Shown: positions 35,141-50,113, numbered from the stretch's first letter. The stretch: 64,000 nt of DNA from Crossaster papposus (GCA_037893245.1 JBAIAA010000696.1:28519-92518); one strand, 5' to 3'. The notes: generated by a model from the letters alone, not told the origin. Numbers and translations: made by a program.

Positions 35141-37983
35141 TAATTCCTCGCTAAGAAAAGACAAGCCTTTACTTTGACGATAGTTTTCATTTATCATCAC
35201 GAGAGCATCTTCTTTTGGCTGCAAACAGCACCTGTATTTATAGAGGCCTTCTGCAGCTTACTTTAATTGAATTTATTACGAGGAACTCGCAGCTGGAAAC
35301 TAAAGTATAACAATCTATCTAAGAAAAATCAGCGAAAAAGTTACATTGACGTCAGAAACCTGCAACGATAGAATGTTGAGATCGAGTATAGAACTCACTA
35401 CAAATTAATGTATTGAAACCAGGAAAGGCATTAAGATATCGAAGCAGTTTTAACATTAAAGTGACATAGTCAAGGAAGGGCTACAAAACCTACTTTTTAT
35501 ACATGGCCAATTATAAAATCAATTTCACCAAGCCGTCGTCTTTATTCTCTGAGCAAATCTCATTGTCCTCATTCTCAGTAACTCGTGGCACATCCTGGTG
35601 TTACAATGGAAACATCGCATGGCTCTTCTTTACGATTACAACACGATCCAATCAACATGTCACCATAGATCTACGGTATATCCACACAAGATAAAGAGTA
35701 TCCCCAACTAACTACTGAGGACATTGCTCAAGATATTTTTGTTCACCAATATTCTTCGTTCCATGAGAAGTATATAGATTATAATAATGAGATTAGTTTC
35801 AAACCACTTTATAAAGGATGATAATTATTGCCTCAAAGAAACGGCCACTAGATAATAACGATTGGGCAAGTTAATGGATTAAGGTGATATCTTTTAAGTA
35901 CTTGCTTTACTCGCCTTCAAGAAGACAAAAACCCAACCTTTTAAAAATTTTACTTATATCCAAGGTTACAAACCTCGGCTTAATGCAATAATAAGTGTTT
36001 TTGTTCATTTTGTTTGTGGCGGATGCAAGACAAGAATTATCTCTAATAATGCATGGTATCAGGTGCACTGTTTTGTTTTATTGCCGACGACCAAATTCAT
36101 TCATGTTTAATGTATCAACCATGACACGAACGTAGCTTATCCCGGAAGGTGTTATGTTTGTCTTTAAATGTAATCCAAACACGGCGTGTTTATACTTTCC
36201 TTAGGGCCTTGATGCTCAGAGAAACATTTGAATGAGAAGTAATCCCTCCCTAGAGTAGAGTTGTCATAAGTCTAGTAGAAAGATATAGACGCGGTCATCG
36301 TTTTCACGGAGGTGCTTTTATGGAGCCTTTTTTGGTCATAATAGAGTTGTAGTTTTCATGAGTTTTGTGTCCGTGTGTATTATTTGTAATTATACAGTCG
36401 TTTGGATGCCAATCCGTAAAGTAATCACGATATAAATACCACACACTGAACGACATATCCAAGTCTAGATTTCAACCCACGAGCTAACAAGAACCAAAAC
36501 GGTCGATCTGTAGAGGACATCGACACTAAACAGTAGGACCAAGCCCCAAATAATTGAACGATTCACTGGCTGAGAAAACTCTGATGGTAATATCGGACGA
36601 GCTTATCCCTAAGGGTCACGAGAGAAGAGACCGGAGAGAAGACCATCGATCAAAGATCGCATCCCTGAGGAACATTCTCATCCTCTCCAAGATGCGCCAG
36701 GAGGCAATATGCGCATAGTAATGCTGACTGACACACACGCAGGGGAAATTAAAAGTAGGAATTTCAGAAAAAAACAAATAAGTTTGTTTTTGAAGGGTTT
36801 ATGTACACTGGCAAACACACCGTGGGACTGAAGAGCATCGATGTGTGATGGGAACTTGAGATTAGACACGTTTGGTCTGTAGTCTGAAAAAACATGTGGA
36901 TTTCGAGTGGGAATTAATGACGGACCGTTCTGGGTGAAAACAGAAACCGGAAACGGGTTTAGAATAATGTAAAAAGCACGAGATGATCCCGTGAATTTTG
37001 ATCAGAATATTCAATAGGAATTTTGCATGGAAAGCCCAGGTTTGTTTTTGTTTGTACAAGAAGCGTCTTCTACGGAATAATCAATGGCTAGTCTCTGGAG
37101 TGGAATTCCATAACGACCACGCAGTAACCGTACGATTTCGTTATGAAGTCGCATGCGGTTCCTATATACAATTCACAAGGCAAGAAACGGTTTTTATACG
37201 ATATCAAAATTAATAACCAATGTAATTTTCACAATTAATATAAATCATGGCTATAAATCTGACAATTGTTATGTAGTTCAACATAATTTTTAAAAGCCAG
37301 ACAAAGTGACGCGCACACTTTAAGAAAACGGAATGACAAGAATCGTGATTTCTTTCCCAATTCGTTACTATGTTGGTAACAGCTAGAGTTACCTAGCCAG
37401 GCTGTTTAGAATGCAGAGTCATCCCTAGACACCGTGTCGCTGGTGCCTATGACTGACCCTATTCCAGGCAAGTATGCATTTTCTGTTAGCCAAGGTTCTA
37501 AGACTTCGACGAGTGTGAAATAGAAAGGCAGAGAAAGCGCGTAAGGTTGCAGGACCCTCCATATCTGAACGCTGAGTGGCCAGTCACGTGCGGATAATTC
37601 ACTACCGTTACATATCAAAATCTAAAACGGAAGCAGACGACAATTGCATGAATTGAAGTTCAAGGAACAGCTGCTGCTTGACATTATCAGGTTGTTCAAC
37701 TGTTGGAGAAGTGATAACGTGGAATATATTACATTGACCTTTCTTTTACTAGGACAACACTGTGATTACATCTTATCTGGAACTTAAGGCTGCAAATGTT
37801 GTTTTGTCAGTACATGTATAACTATTTTTTTTTTACGTTGCCTAGTCTTCTTTCATGGGCGCAATAGGCACTATTTTTAGAATAATTCGCTGCAGTGTAA
37901 AAAGAAAATACATAATCCGCGTGAGAGCGCAGGTATTAGTACTACTCAACACCATTGGAACGAGGTTGCATCAAATGAACTTC

Positions 37984-37987
<4 letters not shown>

Positions 37988-38023
<36 letters not shown>
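37988..38023 (+). repeat. Poly(G) run of 36
   Basis: Longest homopolymer in the window, following TTCTACC and followed by TTGATCG. No inverted ends are evident around it. Confidence 0.98.
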
Positions 38024-38025
<2 letters not shown>

Positions 38026-41000
38026 GATCGAATGGCCAATCCTCCCGGCTAATCACAAAGTGCGATAAGGCCGAGGGAATAATACTATACGTACACTGTT
38101 GAGGTTAAAGTGGGGGCGCTATACACCCATTGCCATCACTGGCGTGGTGGTGGCATATTCACCGTTGTTTTGTATTAACAAAATTCCATAAGACGCTGGG
38201 TCTTGACCAAAATAAGCACTGTAGTAAAACGTTAACTTTTGTAGAATTTACAGCCATTTGTAAATGACATGTACTTATATATAATTTAATTTTAATGGTT
38301 GATATTATTGAATTAGCGTTTGTTTTTCTTTTGTTTAAATGTTCCCATACTTTCAATGAATTTTGAGTAATTCAGTAGCATATCCGTTTCCTAGTCAGAT
38401 ATTTCCACCTTCCGGAAACCGTTCGATGTTATTGATTGCGTAGACCCAGGTTCAACCTGCAACCGTATCCAGTCGAACCTTACAACGATCGACTGGTCCG
38501 GTCTCAACGCCTTTGCTATGTACTCTACTCCACTATACGTCTAGTGCTATATCACACCATGACACGCAGACAAATTCATATTATTAAAGTAGAGGCACAT
38601 TTTATTTATGAACCTCTAATTATTATGTATCATGTGTAGTAAAATAAGACTAAAGTAACCTATACTCGTTTAAAGCTCACACGATTAAGGTGTTTCATTT
38701 TTATATTGGATTTTGCACTTCGCCGATGTAATAAAAACGTAAATAGTTGTCAACTATGAGATTTTGTGTGTTTCGGTTGTTTTGGGCTAGATCTATAGTT
38801 ACTACATTGAAACTGCGTTTATTAATTCAATGAGCATAATGTTAATATACCACCTTTGTTCTCACTGATTTGTACAATCTCTGATACAATAATGGCATAA
38901 CCCTGCACGTCACTAATGAATGGGCTATTTTTATATGTTACTATACTCAAAGGGTAAACGCATTGCCGTCAATTATTTTATATTAGTGCGATATTTAACG
39001 TGGTAATATTCGACCAAGCAGGCAAGAGATAAGTGGTGTTTTATGCGGAAATTAAAGCTAAGATGTGCCATCAATTAAGTCTGCAGATTTCGACTCTTAA
39101 ACGCTCTTATTGCAGATCATTTTCCCCAATTGTTAAACTATAAATTTGCGAGAACCATGAAGACCAACAAACTAAGAATTCTTTACATGTTGGTGCAAAG
39201 GACCACCTTTAACAGCAAATAATGCTTTGGTTTCGATTTCATTGATTCTCATTTGCACCCTCGGAGAGATTTAAAGGTTCTACGAGACACGAACTTATCG
39301 CATTTCATCCACTCCGCGGCCAAATTGACGGGGCCAGAAATTGCTACATGGAGAGGCGGGAAAAACAAGTCTAGATTTCGATCGGGACTGCGGAAAAATC
39401 CATGCAGCCATTGGTATTCGTCTATAGAGTGTCCCTCTCATGAGATGTTGCATCAGTTGCTGTATACTATCCTGGATAAATTATTCCGATGGTAGCTGTA
39501 TATGAACTGTAACGTGTAGGGCAGTATATTGACCCAATAACCCCGTATAATATTACCTAGGTTTGATGAATCGTCACAGCGATCAAAAAGAGTAGCCGGA
39601 ACAATTCACAATATGACCAGAACAATTATAAGCAGATTGCTGAAAAGGAAAAGTATAAGAAACAGCTGAGGGCCTAAGAGAATTCAACCGCTGAGTGTCG
39701 CAACACCACAATTCAACCGCTGAATATACTTGAATAACAGCATATTCAGCCATAGAAAGAACTGAGATCACAAAAAAACGTCATTAAACGGGAAGACTTT
39801 ATGGAACAAAACAAAACAAAACAAAACAAAACGAAAGCTCCTCTCCTTTGACTTATAGCACAACATTTAGGAAGGTACACACTCCTTATCCATTTGTACG
39901 TACAGTGTCAGAGAAATTAAGAAATCGATGCTTATAAGGTATACGTGTATATGTCCTCCCAACATAATGCTCAAAGCACGTTCGAGAAAATGAACAGGAA
40001 AAAACCCCGAACACGTCCAATTCTCAAGTATCTCTTCACTTTATAGATCTGAATACCTTGTACTGAAATTTCTTAATAAAAACCCTTCCAAAAGAAACGG
40101 CGCCGGTACCAATATTGTGAAGATGACAATCAATACGATTAATGGTGTATTGCTTGACACGGTTCTGCATTTGACATTCAAGTTACAGTAATTCTGTCTT
40201 GAGATGATAGTCAATCAGTCTAAGATGATATTTCCTCCCAGGCGTCTACATAGCCCTCATCATCACCTCTTCGACACTAGGTTTGAAACCTATAGGCTTC
40301 CCTCCGGACTTCTTATAACCAAGGGTACATCTGTGACTGCGCCTTACATCATAAAATGACGTCACGGTGGCACACCAAGCATCCAGCTAATATCACGCAG
40401 AGCAATATGGGTGTGCACTGGTCCGAACGCCAGCTCAAGATTCCCCTGTGACACCCTCAGGACTTACGAGTTAAATATTCATGTATTGGATGGGTACGAT
40501 CGTCTTGCAGGGAAGATGTATATTGATGCGTAGATAGAACGCAGATGGCCGCGAATGCTATGCATAACTTAAGGAGCTTAGGGCAGGAAATGACAGTGGT
40601 ATTATGAATAATTTATCGAACATCCAGATGCTCCAGTGCGAAACAAAATATGCATGAACTATAACACAAATCGATGTTGATTTCCATGTACTTGTATTTT
40701 GAGTACAAGTTTGTAGGTTCATTTAAAATTGAAAGAGATAATGCCCATTTTTTTGCAACGAAGGGGCATGTTGGTTTTCCTGTTCAAATGTTGGGAGACT
40801 TCACGATAGTTAATTTATATAGCAATAAAGGGATTATGACAACAAATAAACATTACCATACCAATAAGAGTTATTTCATTACCAATCAGAGTTATATTGT
40901 CCTTTTTCTTAACGGTCTTCTTCATTGAGGAGTACTGATTGGTCACGTTCGATGATATGTTCAAGGTAACAATCATAAAGAATGATTAGAAAACATGATA

Positions 41001-41537
41001 CGAGTTATGAAAAAAAAGAGGAAGATATATGACGATTATTTTTGTTCTCCAAAAGGAATCATTTAGCTACCGGTACTCTGATCTGTTCTACCGCGTTAGA
41101 AAAAAGTTCAATCAATCTTTAAAATTAAACTGAATTTATTGATAGTATATTTAAAGAACGAAATTACAATAAAAGTACAGGTCTATATTAACAACAAAAA
41201 TCCTTGCACAAATTAAATAAAGGACTTGTACCAAATAACCAAATTATTCAGGTGGCCTTAGAAAATGTTTGTTGCGTACGTTATAGTAAACAGAACCCAA
41301 TTACGAGACCCAAACAAATTAGACAGACATTTTCTACGGTTTCTGAAAAGGTAAAATATGAATTAGGCTTACCGGTACTCTTTTACTTCGAAAAAAACAA
41401 TGCACGAAAGCAAATGTTCCCGTAAACTTTAATACTCGTGTTTACATCTGAACATTTGACTCTTGCCAAGACGTACGATTAGAATAAAGCCGGACGCCGC
41501 CAGGGTGTGTCAAACGTTCTTCAAAAGCCAAATAGGA

Positions 41538-41550
41538 AGGTCATAGGTCA
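41538..41550 (+). promoter_or_regulatory. Perfect DR1 nuclear-receptor half-site pair
   Basis: AGGTCA, one spacer base, AGGTCA. DR1 sites bind RXR, HNF4 and COUP-TF type receptors. An E-box CAGCTG and a homeodomain-type TTTAATTAATGG follow within about 100 bp (to about 41645), so this may be a distal enhancer. No functional evidence is available. Confidence 0.35.
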
Positions 41551-44500
41551 CAGCGGAAACCGGAAATCCTGCACTTCTTGGCGTGTAATGAATAGTAAAG
41601 CCCCTTCCACAAAAGCAGCAGCTGCATCTCCAAGTTTAATTAATGGAAATTGAATGAGTGACGCTCTCAGCTGTGCGATGTTCAGTCACCTTGGTTGTGG
41701 GTGTGTGTCGCTTCAGTTAAAACACGAATGTATTTGACTTCGGGCAAAGTGGAAAATTATAATGATAGAATATAGAATTAGTTCTAGCCTACTACTGGTG
41801 AAAACAACACTGTTAGTGACTAAACATGTCGAACATTATTTGTACCTTCAAGCAATCGCTATTACAAAATGAAATGATCTTGAACAAATCATATTAATAA
41901 ACTAGAAATTATAACTGTTTCGCGTCACATTTTGGTTTTCTATTTTCTATTTTATGAGAACAAATTTAACACACTTATTATGTTTTGAGTGTTTGGTCAA
42001 AACTATAAACAAAACAATTTACTTGATTTTGATTCCTTTGGTGCTAAAGATATACAAAAAACGGTTATTTGTTGGTCAAGCAGGTGAATTCGTCCAGTTG
42101 ACTAGACAAACTTTGAGAAAATATGTTTAAAATATCTATAATATAAGCTCGATTGGTTCTCGAAATACCCAGGGCTCCCAGGGAAAACAGTTGTTTAATA
42201 ACTGATGGTATACCCTGGTTAAATAAAACGAAATAAATAAATATACAGAAGCTCCGGGTCAACGAAATTGATGTTTTTGAAACAAGACAAAGTGCCTTAA
42301 ACCACGAAGGCTGGTATATGAGTAGCACATTATAAAATACCTGGGAGTTGCGCGCTGTTATAAGTGGTGAAATATAATTTAGCGCCCTTGCTTGGTAGCA
42401 TAAATGCTAAAAGTAATCATTATGCGCATTATGTCCTAAAACAAGGACGCTCCGTCTAATTCCTTTTATGAATTTTTTTTTCTTCCGATTTTTGCTCAAT
42501 TGTTAGTGTATGCTTTACAAAAAACACACGATGAGCGTATACACAGTTTGTCAGGTATATACAAGTACCCAGATGCCGAGTTGGTAATATACCGAACTAT
42601 AAACGTTTGTTACTAACTAATAAACACAGATACATAGTGATTTCACGAGCTGCTATACCCGCATCTAAGAAGTGAGATTGGTGTAATAATGATAAACTGT
42701 CACCTGTTTTATAACAGTCATATGAAGAAAATCACGAAATTGTTTTGAATACCATTAAACAAGTAAAGTTAGTTTTATGGTACACAGCCATGCTTATTAA
42801 TATTTTTCAAATTGTCAATGTAACCACTTTATACTCCACATCCCATAGCAATATACATTGTTAGAATACGGCTTGTTGAGCAGATGTATGGCTCTGGTCA
42901 TAATACTTACAGTGACACCTACTTTGCAGATGAAACCTCAAAGTATCAAACAAACTAAAACCTATATATTCGAGATGTGACTTTCACATAATTCCATTAA
43001 TTATGAGTGTCTTATACAATGAATCAAACAGGATAACGACTTTCTTGGATTTACCTTACTTTCCGATCCGCGTACTAAGTTGGTTCATGATTCCTCAGTA
43101 AGAGATTGATGAGTATAGCGTAGTGTGTTTGAGAACTGTGTCGCTGATGCCGTAGGGTACATCTCTCTACAATATACTGCATCAGAGCACTGATTGAGAC
43201 CTCGACGAAGCATTGGTTATATACAGAAATGTGAAAATAGCAGTCGGGTTCCCCGACTTAATACTGGTGTAATCCCATGTACAGACTATGTAATATAATT
43301 GTATATTATACCGATACAGTTCAGTAGTTTTCATTCTTTGGGTAACGACTTATCAAGAATAATCAGATTCGAAGGGTTGCTTTGTGAGTATACGTTTGTT
43401 GTGGCTTTCAAAGACATATAGTTGGGCGGAGCAGGGTGGATCATGGCTAGCCGCGGCAATTTGTCAGCTTTTAATGCAATTGGTGGTAGGAATCTTAGTA
43501 TTACACTTGTACCACGATCAAACATAACTCCCAAGTGTGGAAGTCATATCTCCTGCTTATATTGATTGTTACACGACCTAATTGCTAAACATGAATCACC
43601 TGTCAATATTGCATGGAGTCAATGGATCAAATGATGCAATATAAGCCGCTCCAAGATCTCTGTGATGCATTCCAAGAGTCATGATAGCTAACATTTTATA
43701 TTTTGATTTCCATTAGAAGAGCATTTTTTCAGCGGGCTGTAATTATATATGATTGTATATACTGCGCCTGCGGCTGTTTCAAAATAGGATGTGACTTTTT
43801 CTTTATCGAGTGTTTGTGGCTATGAACGCACTTGATCGTTCATGTACGCGGGTATATAGTCTTCCATTTGAATCACCATAGAGGGCGCTATATCACATGT
43901 CGAGTATATCACATCTTTTTGTCGTCAGAAAGGCTGGATTTTTTTTAACTTAAAACGTTAAGAGTAACATAAATTCAGCAACAAAGCTCGGTATATATAT
44001 GCATAAGTCACGTAGCAGAAAATTCAAATCAGGAGCAACTCTGAAAACGAGCTGGTAAATGGCCGTGTCCGAATTACTTGGCTGTGGTTTGAAATTGAAC
44101 ACAATTACAGAAGACTCGTGCAATTTCAAGCCGTAGCCAACCTAACATCTAACCTCTGTAAATGCAATAATAAAACGAAAGGGCGCCCTCCATCTGTAGA
44201 TACGTATCATGAATACAATAATTCGACAATTGTTTTTTGTAATTATAGTCAAATGAACGTTTCTTAAAGGAAACCCCCACGTAACAATTCCGACATAATA
44301 ACATTCCTTCATGGCATACTCAGTAAGCACACTTTAATATGACACATTTTGTTTTCAATGACCCGACGTCCAAGGATTGACGCATCCTGACATGTCATCA
44401 CAGGAATGATCTTAATCCAAACCATCACTCAAGCCGGATAACAAAAATGAATTGCATTTCTTTTCCATAAGCGATACATCGGTGTGGATGCGGCCGTAAC

Positions 44501-45059
44501 AGAGCCCCCAATTGACTTTCTTATACCGGATCTGTTGGGTCGATTGTGGTCGATTGTGAGAAATCGTGAATAATGACAGCATGCTTATGATTAAGTATTA
44601 ATTATATTATGACAGAATGATTATGTGCAATCTTTCAATTATTAATTATATTCAAGGCGCTGTGTTATTATTTGCACTACCATGCACTATCCAACAATCT
44701 GACATTTATCCCGGCAACTCACCCGCCGTAAACTTCGCTCGCTTGTTTTTTAAATTACATTTTGGGGTATAATGTGATAATGGAATAACTGACCTACTGC
44801 GAGTGTGATTCAGCGGCACACTTCTTCTACTTATCCGACAGTGTGTATTTTGTGCTGAGAAACATCACATTATAAACGAAACTTTCATCTCAGTTCTATT
44901 TTTGGTATGATGAATATATTATCTGGTGTGAGTTTTGGCATTGAAGATTATTTTCAACAAACCAGGACATAGTACAATGGACAAACATAAATCAATTTAC
45001 CAAATAATGTCGTAATGTAACTGTAACGATACTTTATAATTATATTGTACACGTGTACA

Positions 45060-45383
45060 GTTGTGTACACCACTACTTCAACTTCCAGTGTTCAACTCGA
45101 AAGCTCAATGGACAAAGAACGCCAGTCGCGAGAACACACTGAGCAAGCCTGCGGTCTGTCAAGCGGTGTTTTTGTAACGGTAGCTGCTCTTATTCCTCCA
45201 TGCTTACACCAGGGGGTTGGCGGTCACCTCAATAACTCAGCTATCGATCGCGCCTTAAGCCCTAAATTACAGCAATTTGTTCTGGTGGTACAAGCAGTTC
45301 AAGCACATCGTCATGTACTGATCCTCACTGGATGGTGAACGGCATACGAAGAGCTTTAACGACGTGTGCTGAAAGTGATTCAG
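45060..45383 (+). other. Possible non-coding first exon of NBL1
   Basis: A locally CpG-richer stretch ends in a perfect donor, CAG then GTAAGT, at 45383. The next coding sequence on this strand is NBL1, whose first coding exon begins with an acceptor and 21 bases of UTR, so at least one upstream non-coding exon must exist. The upstream limit is unknown. Confidence 0.3.
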
Positions 45384-48300
45384 GTAAGTAAAAAACAAAC
45401 ACTACAGATTTCTTAATTTCTTCTAATTGGTGCCTATTATCTATGCCTTACGACTACATTGACTGTATTTAGTAGGGACACATCAAGGCCAGTGAAACTA
45501 AGAGTAAACGTTCTGGAACGGTATCAACCAATTTCGTGAAGCATACAGTGTGTCTAAAAATGCGAACAAAATATAACGTAATGTCATGCGTATGTATCAC
45601 CAACATAGATAAAATAAAGATGGTTTAAAAGATTCACCTTTCCACTTTAAAATAAGACATCAAACGTTGAAATCTGATAATGTTTGACAGAGTTAGTTAA
45701 ATCGAAATGAACCAGCGCTTACAGCGGCGGGCACGGTGGCTTAGCGCTTGTTCACTTCGCTGGCGCCTGCACGGACAAAGACGACAGTGTCTAACGACTT
45801 GATTTTAAGTCTACACTCGCACAGTATCCAAACTAAATCGAAAAACTTGGTCCCATGATCAATTTCTTTGTAAAGCTCCATGACATGACCTCTCATGGAA
45901 AATTACTCATAACTCTGTCAAACATCAGATTTAAACGTTTGATGTATCATTTTAAAGTTAAATGGTGTATCTTTATTTATTTATTTATTTACAACCATCT
46001 TTAATGAGGGTAACCCATCCAGCAGAAGCTGATCATTTGGGGCCCTCAGTAGAGAGAAGACAATGAGAAGAAGGTACAGTTTTTCAAAATATATCTACAT
46101 TATCTATGTTGGTTACACATTCTACGTGTGGCATTCCATTATATTTTGTTTGCATTGTTTTTTTGACACCCTGTATAGTAAGAAGCACAAATATTTGCTT
46201 AGTAAAAATCCGGTTTTCAGCCAAAACTTAATGTGCTTTTCATGCTAAGCAAAAACCAGCTCAATCACAAACAATCATTTACGGCCTGAATGACACGTAA
46301 TCTACATCGGTTGTACTTAGGCCTATATGAAGCTTGGGCAAGTACCACACCATTGCTGTTAACAGAACTCCCGGTGGCCATTACACATTCAATTGACAGG
46401 ATTCCAAATCAGTTTGGGGTGGTCGTGATACAGTATCGCTCCCTGGTGTGTACGAAAGACCTTGTCGGTGTTGCCTTTAATGTCGGTCAAGGCGCATAAA
46501 GGGCAAGTGCAGATAACTCACAAACCCTTAATGTGTATCATCACTTCCACATGTGGTGCAGGACAATAACCTCAGGCACACATTTACTTGGAGCATGGTT
46601 CTTTTCTCTATTTTTATTTCTATACTAGTCTCATGCAGGCATGCACATATTTAATGATATCAAACAAGACAGTACTCGACAGGTATAAACGTAAATTTAC
46701 TTTTTAACTTCTGTGTTGCATAAATCAAAGGTAGCATAAACCAAAGGCTGTCTGACCTGCGACATCATTCCTAAACCACATTTTATGCAAAACACGTTGC
46801 GTGTGCATACTGTTGGGCACATTTCCATGATGATGTGAACACGTGACGTCAAAGGGCACATCAGATAATTACGGAACAATTACAATATTTTATAAACCGT
46901 TGAAACGCGTTTGGCCTTCTGCGGTCAGTGCCGGCGCTCGCGGACCTAAAATCTTTCTTGTCTTTTTTTTGCAATTCGGCCGTCCTCAACCTAATTCACG
47001 AACAAGTTTCCATATCTGCAAAACATCATCACCTGATGTAATTCATGAGTCCGCGTATACTTACAGAGCAGCAGTTCCATCCGTCATGATCATTTAATGG
47101 TCTCAACAGGATGAGTTGATGGGTGATTTATAAAACCCCCACGTTCATCGAACTTTGCTACCGTCTCAAGAATGTGTGTATTTTTGTTGGTTTCCAATGG
47201 AAGTGTTTTAGCCTATCCATATGCCTATCCACGGATCGCATTTTACTCAGGCCCTTTTAGGTAAAGGCGTGCGGGTGCAATTTACCTCAACATATAGTAC
47301 TTTATATGACATATTTAATAGTAAATACCTTAAACAAGCCTTGATTGTCAATTTAATTTTAAACTATACGCGATTAAATAACAACCTTTACAGAACCCTT
47401 TTATCTTCAAATAATAAGGTTGGGCTAACCATCTTGGGTGTAAGAAAAATTGTATTGGAAGTTGTTTGAATCGGCACTGTTAACATACAAACACGTGAAT
47501 TAAGTTGTACCATATAGAGAAAGGTTGTACGAAGTCAGAATAGGTAAGTTCAACTGTCTGCAGACCGTCAGCCACCAATGGAGGAGCCAGTGGTATAAGT
47601 GCCAAGTTCAGAACCATTGACTGTGGTACATGTAATTGGTATTGTCCTACAATGTACATGGTTGGTGTCTTGTCTGCGACATGACAGGGCTCCTTCATAT
47701 TACCCGCGTATTTCGTTAAACTGTAGGTCCTCATGACACATCGTGGAAAAGATTGGTGTTTCTGTGTCATAATGCGCCCTCTCTAAGCATGTTGGAGTAT
47801 AGTTATGATGCACATTTGATCATTCGTATGGATTTTGCGGAATTATTTAACTACAACATGTATTATGGCATTTCAAATTTTGTATTGAAATCACGTGGTT
47901 TCTACCTTGATTTAGACCAACTCGATGATTACATCAAAGATTTTTTTCTCTCTTCTTTTTTATAGACCAGACAGTTTATCTTCTCGGCTGACCGTGCATG
48001 ACTGTACAAATAAATACTGGGAACTGGGCTAGAGATGGGAACAAGACGAATCAAGATGAATAAGATTAATGATGTGCGAAAATGGAGTAATTGAAAACCA
48101 CGGCGGGGAACTCGCGTTTCAAGATGAATAAATTTTATATTTATACATAAAGACGTTTTTATTGGGTTATCGGCACTTGACAAATCACAGGCACGGTGCT
48201 TGGGGTCGTGTCCTACGATTAAATGAAAAACACTCCTCACCTATACGGTAAATCAGACAGATAAAGATTCTTATATCAATGTCTCGTAATCGTCTTTGGA

Positions 48301-48440
48301 TCTTTTTGTTATTTATGGGATGTTTGCTCTTTCGTAACACTTGATTCGTTAAGGAAATAGTTTTCCGTGTGGATGTGGAGCCGGTATCATGGCCGGTATA
48401 ACAATATACACATTTTGACGCTGTCACCTTTTCTTTTCAG

Positions 48441-48563
48441 GTGCGACCGAATCATTTTAGGCACTAGGCGTTGGTGGAGGTGGTTGCTATTTCGCTTGCA
48501 CTGATCGGTATACGCGACACCCGACGGGTACAGGCGGAGCAAAGCGGTTGACCAAATACAAAG
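48441..48563 (+). other. Possible internal 5' UTR exon of NBL1
   Basis: A strong acceptor (TTTTCTTTTCAG) ends at 48440 and a weak donor (AAAG then GTTTGT) follows at 48563. All frames contain stops, as expected of a 5' UTR exon. The link to NBL1 is inferred from strand and position. Confidence 0.25.
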
Positions 48564-48879
48564 GTTTGTGGTTTTGTCTTTTGGACCTCTTATTTTATAT
48601 AAATATTTCTCATAACAAGTTAGGTATGAAATTCGTGTAAATTTGTAGTTCTATTTTTGTGTGTTACCTTTATGATGCTCATTTAGAACGAACGACGCGG
48701 ACTAATAAGACCTCAAGCGCTGCAGATGTTAACAACTCCACCTTTTTTACAGGTTATATCTGTCATTAAGGCATTGGTCACAAATGGATCTGTATATCAT
48801 GCGAGATTAGCCAAGATCATACAATTTAAGTGAGTTATAATACGATGCAAATGTTATTAAACAGTTTCAAGTTGTTGAA

Positions 48880-49410
48880 CTTTACACTATACAGCCGCTC
48901 CTTCACATCAAAATAATGTACATGTATACACACCTACATCAAAATCACAAACAAATGGTTCTCTGTGTCGATTAGGGTCATTTGACCAAGAGTGCCAAAG
49001 ACTTCTGAAAAGAACAGTTTTTAAAAAACAGAGTGTTAACTCCTCATACTAACTGACATAAATTGTTATGACAGCAAACTTGATAAAATAGTCACACAAC
49101 GTACCTACATCACGCAAACGAACAAAGCAATGCAATGTAAACTTAACGGAACTATGTGTCGATTTGGGTCACTTAGGTTAACGGAGAGTAATTTACACTA
49201 TAAGAAAAAGTGGGTGATACATCGGATGCAAGCATTCAAATTGTTATGACAGCTCGTTGACATATAGCCGCACCTTGGTATCGTGAAATCTGAATTGTGT
49301 CACGTAGCGTGCGCTGAAACAAAAACATAACCGTCAAAAGGGATCAAAACAATGTCATATGGAAACTCAACGGAACTATGTGTCGATACAGGTCGGGTAT
49401 AGGGGCCTAT
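48880..49410 (+). repeat. Three diverged tandem units of about 190-225 bp
   Basis: Each unit contains TTGTTATGACAGC or a relative, a run such as ACCTACATCA with AAACAAA, and ends near CTATGTGTCGAT. This last anchor is at about 48962 (as CTCTGTGTCGAT), 49151 and 49376. The units are much diverged, so the array is old. Confidence 0.55.
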
Positions 49411-50008
49411 AGGCGATGTATATGCCTCTAAGCACCGTAGGCTAAGAAGGAGGTGAACGTTCGCCAATTGTTCATCTTGGATTGGTGGTTTAAAACGGTA
49501 ATGGTTCCATATCCTGCAACCCATTGCGCAGCAATTCCCTCGACTTTATAAAATGCAAGTTTGGTTTTGTAGAAGTTTGAGACCGCCATTTACATGACAA
49601 ACGATCAATTTGGGCTGAACCTGATGTTTTTCTAGGCGCGGTAACTTTTTTGCTACAAAGGTGGCTTGGTGTAGGCTGATTTAAGAGCCAGGTGACAAGC
49701 TGGTTTACCGGGCGTTTGCCCTGACCAAATACACATCGTCATAAATACCACAACAATGACGGACTTATGAGCAAGCGGCTAAGACAAAAACACTGTTCGG
49801 CTCTCAACAAGTTATTTATGTGGGACAAATCAAGTACCAGTAATTGTTTAGAATACCTAATGTAATATTACTATACAGAAGAATATTGTTCGTTATACTT
49901 TGGCATTTTCCCTTCACAATGTCGCTTCCCAGGTCGTATAGTAAAATCGGGCGTGATCCCTGTCCACGCGGAATTCTGGTGTTTATGACTTCTGACTTGC
50001 ACCCTCGA

Positions 50009-50113
50009 ACAAAGATATTGACAATTTGGGAAACGGCCAACTTAGGGCACGATAGCTCAGTTGGTAGAGCGCCGTATTCCGGAGGTCGCAGGTTCAAGTC
50101 TCATGAGTTACAT
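50009..50113 (+). mobile_element. tRNA-derived SINE copy, 3' truncated
   Basis: ACAAAGATATTGACAATTTG and GGAAACGGCCAACTTAGGGC are followed by GATAGCTCAGTTGGTAGAGC (A box) and GCAGGTTCAAGTCTC (B box). The head matches the copy at 6937. The usual GTTCACTTT tail is missing. Confidence 0.8.

Larger units (their letters stand above)
29436..45040. other. Gene desert of about 15.6 kb
   Basis: No coding exon could be supported on either strand; open frames are short and lack family motifs and convincing splice partners. The region holds the GAGTC-rich element, two long G runs (31159-31186 and 37988-38023), an (AAAAC)n run at about 39805-39832, and scattered CRE-like and other binding motifs described separately. 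It could contain distal control elements for the mucin-like gene or NBL1. Confidence 0.6.

Noticed and set aside
45728..45790. Another SINE or tRNA (GGTGGCTTAGCGC)
   Set aside because: An A-box-like string is visible, but no B box follows and no other family feature matches.
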